From the NCBI GenBank assembly GCA_020629875.1, contig JAHDCL010000021.1:1-37128 (forward strand): a DNA stretch of 37,128 nt, read 5' to 3'. Every line of letters starts with the position of its first letter. Position 1 is the stretch's first letter. This DNA is from Hellea sp. (lineage in GTDB: Bacteria > Pseudomonadota > Alphaproteobacteria > Caulobacterales > Maricaulaceae). The translations under genes were made by a program, and so were the position numbers. The notes under the pieces were generated by a model. It saw only the letters and a program-made list of their open reading frames with translations. It ran no database searches and was not told the origin of the DNA. Shown here piece after piece: positions 33,645 through 37,128 of the stretch.

Positions 33645-34452
33645 AGCCTTGATAATATGGATTTGGGCACTCCTATCTGCATGTGCTAGTTCAACAGATC
33701 TCCCAACATCGATATTAAAGAAGGAGGGGTCCCAAACTGAACCTCTCCGCTCGCAAGTCATAGCTCCACAGGCATGTGGAGATCGAGAGTGCTTGGAGAC
33801 GCCACCTCAGCATTTGGTTGTCAGACAAGATGTACCCGGAGTGCAAGATTGGGATGTCGAAATTTTTCGCGCGCCACCCAAGAAATACGCGCCATTAATT
33901 TACGGCGCCCCCAAGCCCCTAGTCTGTTCGCGAGAATACCCGTCTGCGGGAAAGCTAAAAACTCGTCCAAATCTGCAAGTTATGTGGGAGCATTACATTT
34001 ATGAGAGACCGGAACGTGTGTGGTCTGAGATCGGAGGCGCGGTTGAGCGTAACGGGTGCTTGCCTGAAGATAAAGGCGGATGGCGAAATGCCTGCACGGT
34101 GCGCCTTTCTCATATGCTCAATAAGGCAGGTCACAAAATCCCATATATCAAGGGAAAAACAGTGAGCGGTGGAAACAAGGATCAGTATTTTTATCGCCTG
34201 AATGATATGCAGGCGCATATTTTAGAAGAGTATGGAGAGCCCGAAGTCAAAATTGAACTGCCGGGACAAATGTTTGATCTGCCGGAAGTTCCAGGCCTAT
34301 TTATCATCAAATATCCGGGTAAAGACTTCACTGGGCACGCCACAATATGGAACGGCGCTGGAACCGTCGATGGCGCGGATATTATCGGTTATAAAATATA
34401 CTTTTGGGAATTGCCGTGTTTTGTTCCTCCGGGACGCCAGAAGGTGGATTGA
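33637..34452 (+). CDS. Lipoprotein with Tae4-like amidase domain
   Basis: 271 aa. The lipoprotein signal ends LLSAC (Cys16). After a linker of about 95 residues, the C-terminal half matches the Tae4 type VI amidase fold: WRNACTVRLSHMLNKAG with probable nucleophile Cys153, IPYIKGKT, and FTGHATIWNG with probable His234. Tae4 enzymes cut the peptide stems of peptidoglycan, but they are normally delivered without Sec signals and paired with Tai4 immunity. Here there is an export signal, no immunity-like neighbour and no T6SS gene, so a housekeeping cell-wall hydrolase is more likely. Translation is coupled to nnrD (ATGCGTAG overlap). Confidence 0.72.
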   Translation: MRRALIIWIWALLSACASSTDLPTSILKKEGSQTEPLRSQVIAPQACGDRECLETPPQHLVVRQDVPGVQDWDVEIFRAPPKKYAPLIYGAPKPLVCSREYPSAGKLKTRPNLQVMWEHYIYERPERVWSEIGGAVERNGCLPEDKGGWRNACTVRLSHMLNKAGHKIPYIKGKTVSGGNKDQYFYRLNDMQAHILEEYGEPEVKIELPGQMFDLPEVPGLFIIKYPGKDFTGHATIWNGAGTVDGADIIGYKIYFWELPCFVPPGRQKVD

Positions 34453-34459
34453 GTTAAAT

Positions 34460-34473
34460 TTGCTCAGTGTCAA
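34460..34473 (+). promoter_or_regulatory. Degenerate FixK/FNR-type box
   Basis: TTGCTCAGTGTCAA, with a perfect right half-site but a left half TTGCT instead of TTGAC. The centre is 61.5 nt from the ATG at 34528, the same spacing as the better sites, which is why I keep it. Confidence 0.5.
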
Positions 34474-34527
34474 AATTCTCTTTTCTGCTTCCTTTAATTT
34501 CGAAGTTGATCAAAAATGGAGATTGCT

Positions 34528-34941
34528 ATGAGCGACTTATTAAATCGAATGGATATTCAACTTCATGCCCGAATGAAGCTCATGAGGACACGATTGGATA
34601 AACTCAAAAACGGAGCAAAAGCGGGTTTAGAACATGCGGAAGATGACTTTTATGATTACGTTGATGATATTGAGGACGCTTTAGAAAGCGGAAGAGAGCG
34701 CGTCGCCGCAGCATCTGACATTGTTGAGGATTGGGTTCTGGAAACACAGGACAATATTGAAAACTGGCGCACCCGCAAAGAGACGAAGAAACTCGCTAAG
34801 GAAGCTGACAAAGCCCATAATTATGCGGAAGCAGCGATGGATGTGGCGATAGCATCTCTCGATGAAGCGGAGTGGGCTCTGGCGCGGGCTCTTAGAACTA
34901 GGTCCTATGCCGAAAGCTCTGAGAAAGAGGACGCTGCCTAG
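34528..34941 (+). CDS. Hypothetical helical protein
   Basis: 137 aa, almost wholly alpha-helical and highly charged, with heptad-like stretches (about 10-60 and 60-125), no cysteines, no signal and no membrane segment. It is rich in Ala, Glu, Asp, Lys and Arg, as in coiled-coil or apolipoprotein-like stress proteins. ATG 34528 is chosen because GGAG is 7 nt upstream; an ATG at 34516 overlaps that site. A degenerate FixK box precedes it. Function unknown. Confidence 0.75.
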   Translation: MSDLLNRMDIQLHARMKLMRTRLDKLKNGAKAGLEHAEDDFYDYVDDIEDALESGRERVAAASDIVEDWVLETQDNIENWRTRKETKKLAKEADKAHNYAEAAMDVAIASLDEAEWALARALRTRSYAESSEKEDAA

Positions 34942-34999
34942 GGGTTCGCTGTCTGGACCCATTCAAAGGGTAATACCCAAAAATTAAGAGCAAAATATT

Positions 35000-35992
35000 A
35001 TGAGCGAGTCCGCTACGACGTTGCATGCAAATATTAGAGAGGCCGTGGGTTTTTTTGATACGGAAAAACAGCTGCAGGAAACAATTGATGATTTACTGGA
35101 ACACGGGTTTCACCGTGCGGAGATAAGCGTCTTGGCTTCCATTCAAGCAGTTGAAAAAAAGCTAGGTCACTATTTTGATAAGGTCGATATTTTAGAGGAC
35201 AATCCGCAAGTTCCTCATGCAGCCTATGTTTCAAAAGACTCGATTGGCGACGCAGAAGGCGCCTTGCTTGGCGGGTTTATGTATGTCGGTGCCATGATCG
35301 GCGTCGTGCCCGTCGTGGCCTCAGGTGGCGCTCTGGCCGCCGCCCTAACCGCAGCGGCCATAGGTGGAGGAGTGGGAACCACCTTGGGCGCTATCTTGGC
35401 TGGAATTGTGGGTCATCATCACTCGAAGTATATTTCTGATCAGCTCTTGCATGGCGGATTACTGCTCTGGGTACGAACATTCACGCTCGAAGATGAAATT
35501 GAAGCGATTAGAATAATGTCTAATCACTCTGGCATTGATGTTCATGTTCACGGTTTGCCAAATGTTCAAACGGAGCTTGAAGATACATTCTTGGGTGTCA
35601 TGAAAAATGCTCAAGCAAGAGAGTATAAAGGCGCCAGCATTATCCGCGTTGACAACGGCGCGTATTATACATCCGGGAAGATCTTCGTGGATGCGAAGGA
35701 GGCAGAGGCATATATCGACCGAGTGGAATATGTGCAGGCTCTCCATGCAGAGAAAGCACATTCTAGCGTTGATGTAAAAGCGGCGATGATTGACCCCGCC
35801 GATGTTTTTGCTTCCCCCATTGATCTTGAAAAATCTGATTTAAATGTGCGGGACAAAATCGAGATATTACGGCGTTGGGCCTATATTGAGAAAGAGCTCG
35901 AAATAGCGTCGGATGACGGTATGCCAAACTCGGATAAGGGAGATCGATTGCAAGAAATCACAACGCTAATTCGAAAACTCAAAGCTTTATGA
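35000..35992 (+). CDS. Hypothetical protein with glycine-rich membrane segment
   Basis: 330 aa. The N-terminal 75 residues resemble a general-stress (YflT/17M-like) domain (AVGFFDTEKQLQETIDDLLEHGF). A Gly/Ala-rich hydrophobic region (about 86-138) of glycine-zipper character follows and ends GHHHSKYI. A second alpha/beta domain covers about 150-190, then a charged helical tail. It lies 58 nt after the helical-protein gene with no terminator and a weak ribosome site (AAGAGC), so co-transcription is likely. Function unknown; membrane-associated stress protein at most. Confidence 0.75.
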   Translation: MSESATTLHANIREAVGFFDTEKQLQETIDDLLEHGFHRAEISVLASIQAVEKKLGHYFDKVDILEDNPQVPHAAYVSKDSIGDAEGALLGGFMYVGAMIGVVPVVASGGALAAALTAAAIGGGVGTTLGAILAGIVGHHHSKYISDQLLHGGLLLWVRTFTLEDEIEAIRIMSNHSGIDVHVHGLPNVQTELEDTFLGVMKNAQAREYKGASIIRVDNGAYYTSGKIFVDAKEAEAYIDRVEYVQALHAEKAHSSVDVKAAMIDPADVFASPIDLEKSDLNVRDKIEILRRWAYIEKELEIASDDGMPNSDKGDRLQEITTLIRKLKAL

Positions 35993-36086
35993 CGATCTTC
36001 CCGCCTGATATGGTTTGAGAAAGAAATTATTGGGCAAGCTGAGAAACTGCCCTAGATTATCGGAAACTAGCGAAGAGTTTTAAGTC

Positions 36087-36527
36087 ATGCCAACTGAAAC
36101 AAGCCTGATTGTATGCACCCACTGCGGTGCCGTGAATAGATTTCCTGAAAGTCGAGCGCTCTCAACGGGAAAATGTGGAAAGTGCAAAACACGGTTAGGT
36201 GCCTCTATACCAGTCGAAGTGACTGAAACGGTCTTTGCAAAAATACAGTCGCGTGACCAAGGGCCTTATGTCTTGGATGTTTGGGCTCCGTGGTGCGGAC
36301 CTTGCAATTTGATGGCCCCAGCTTACGCCGCTGCCGCGGCTCGGTTCAGCGGAGATATTAGGTTCCTGAAACTTAATTCTGAGCAGTTTCCAAAGGCGGC
36401 TGCCCACCTCAATATTCGCGGTATTCCCGCGCTGTTTTTCTTTGAGGGCGGGAAGTTAATTTCCCAAAAATCTGGAGCATTACCTGAAAGTGCAATCTTG
36501 CAATGGGTAAATGATGTTCGGAAGTGA
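36087..36527 (+). CDS. trxC: Thioredoxin 2 (zinc-ribbon thioredoxin)
   Basis: 146-aa cytoplasmic disulfide reductase. An N-terminal zinc ribbon with CTHC and CGKC (Cys10, 13, 30, 33) precedes a thioredoxin fold whose active site WAPWCGPC has Cys70 and Cys73; the cis-proline is in IRGIPALFFF. Zinc-ribbon thioredoxins of the TrxC type serve oxidative and heat stress. I see no FixK box in the 94 nt upstream, so it may be regulated otherwise. Confidence 0.93.
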   Translation: MPTETSLIVCTHCGAVNRFPESRALSTGKCGKCKTRLGASIPVEVTETVFAKIQSRDQGPYVLDVWAPWCGPCNLMAPAYAAAAARFSGDIRFLKLNSEQFPKAAAHLNIRGIPALFFFEGGKLISQKSGALPESAILQWVNDVRK

Positions 36528-36534
36528 GGGAAAA

Positions 36535-36548
36535 CTGACGAGAGTCAA
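36535..36548 (+). promoter_or_regulatory. FixK/FNR-type box with one mismatch
   Basis: CTGACGAGAGTCAA, differing from the consensus only at the first base. Centre 57.5 nt upstream of the lipoprotein ATG at 36599. Confidence 0.7.
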
Positions 36549-36598
36549 AAATTTTGTTTAGATGTCGGCATAGTTGTTTCCATAAATTGGAGAGACTT

Positions 36599-37128
36599 AT
36601 GTTACGTCAATTGGCTTTTTCTATACTTGCAGTAGGCTTCTTGTCGGCCTGCGCAACTGTGACACCTTACGCACCCGCTGGCTCCGACGGCGGCTATGGA
36701 TTTGCGGATCAGAAACTTGAGACAAATAAATTCCGAGTTTCCTTTAGTGGTAATTCCTCCACATCTCGACAAGCCGTCGAAAATTACTTGCTCTACCGAG
36801 CCGCTGAACTCACGCGGCAAACAGGTAACGATTATTTCGTAATCATTGAGGACGACACAGAGATTCACAAATCATATTCCGTGTCCTCAACGTTCCCGCG
36901 CTATGGTCGCAGGGATTATTTGATTGGTCGACGTAAGCATCATTATAGCTACCCCTATTACTCCTACGGATTTGAATGGGGAGGGCGCTATGATCAACAA
37001 GTCCATGAGTTTACGCGCTACTCGGCAGAAGCATACATAACAATGCACAAGGGAAGCAAACCGTCTGCTGATAACGCATTTGTAGCCAGTGAGGTCATTG
37101 AAAATTTGGCACCATTCATCGCAAAAAC
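36599..37128 (+). CDS. CC0125/CC1285-like lipoprotein, cut by the window end
   Basis: Open frame of at least 176 codons running off the window. The signal peptide ends FLSAC (Cys18). The mature part has GYGFADQKLETNKFRVSF, ENYLLYRAAELT and GNDYFVIIEDDTE, the pattern of an alphaproteobacterial lipoprotein family first numbered in Caulobacter (name from memory). A Tyr-, Arg- and His-rich insert occupies about 107-135. GGAGAG lies 5-6 nt upstream of the ATG, with a FixK box at normal spacing. Role unknown. Confidence 0.8.
   Translation, partial: MLRQLAFSILAVGFLSACATVTPYAPAGSDGGYGFADQKLETNKFRVSFSGNSSTSRQAVENYLLYRAAELTRQTGNDYFVIIEDDTEIHKSYSVSSTFPRYGRRDYLIGRRKHHYSYPYYSYGFEWGGRYDQQVHEFTRYSAEAYITMHKGSKPSADNAFVASEVIENLAPFIAK

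Noticed and set aside
33637-34452. Type VI secretion effector with immunity partner
   Set aside because: The protein has a Sec lipoprotein signal, no immunity-like gene follows, and no T6SS component is in the window; kept only as a Tae4-like amidase domain.
36602-36868. 88-aa minus-strand frame at the right end
   Set aside because: Antisense to the lipoprotein gene, which has a lipobox, ribosome site and promoter box.

Overview
The window looks like chromosomal DNA from a marine alphaproteobacterium of moderate GC. The evidence is a FixL/FixJ/FixK oxygen cascade, a complete ccoNOQPGHIS set, a C-terminal lipoprotein of a Caulobacterales-type family, and an alginate-degradation operon. A Hyphomonadaceae/Maricaulales-like, alga-associated host is my best guess, from gene content only. 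No rRNA, tRNA, insertion sequence, phage or CRISPR array was seen.

Region 1 (21-8880, all + strand) is a compact alginate utilisation operon. It encodes a PL6 alginate lyase lipoprotein, a PL17 oligo-alginate lyase lipoprotein, KdgF, an MFS uronate transporter, a beta-hydroxyacid-dehydrogenase-type DEH reductase, KDPG aldolase and KDG kinase. Together they take alginate to pyruvate and glyceraldehyde-3-phosphate. Its promoter and any regulator lie upstream of the window. A 463-nt gap with two long inverted repeats (8881-9343) separates it from the rest.

Region 2 (9211 to the end) is a low-oxygen (FixK/FNR-type) gene island. I found eleven 14-bp sites of the form TTGA(C/T)-N4-(G/A)TCAA, nine matching fully and two degenerate, nearly all in intergenic promoter positions. 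They precede a flavodoxin-like NAD(P)H oxidoreductase, a universal-stress-protein operon with a LysE exporter, Hsp20/DUF2892, a receiver-like protein (possible FixT analogue), ccoNOQPGHIS (22274 down to 14391), a JmjC/cupin-like oxygenase, a membrane protein plus second flavodoxin-like enzyme, a Cys-motif membrane protein followed by fixLJ, a phospholipase-D/cardiolipin-synthase-like protein, an EEP nuclease/ExoD pair, a host-attachment-like protein/NnrD pair, a helical protein and a lipoprotein. fixK itself has no FixK box but has a FixJ-like site upstream.

Inferred wiring: haem-PAS kinase FixL senses O2 and phosphorylates FixJ. FixJ activates fixK, and FixK activates the high-affinity cbb3 oxidase and a stress/envelope set. 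One FixK box lies upstream of the gene preceding fixLJ, so positive feedback is possible; a receiver-like protein under another box could give negative feedback. Box-to-start distances fall mainly into two classes, about 57-66 nt with a Shine-Dalgarno sequence and about 38-43 nt mostly without, suggesting that several FixK-driven mRNAs are leaderless.

The least expected items are a Tae4-type amidase carrying a lipoprotein signal and fused translationally to nnrD, the receiver-like protein, the JmjC-like oxygenase beside the oxidase operon, and the two-class promoter spacing.
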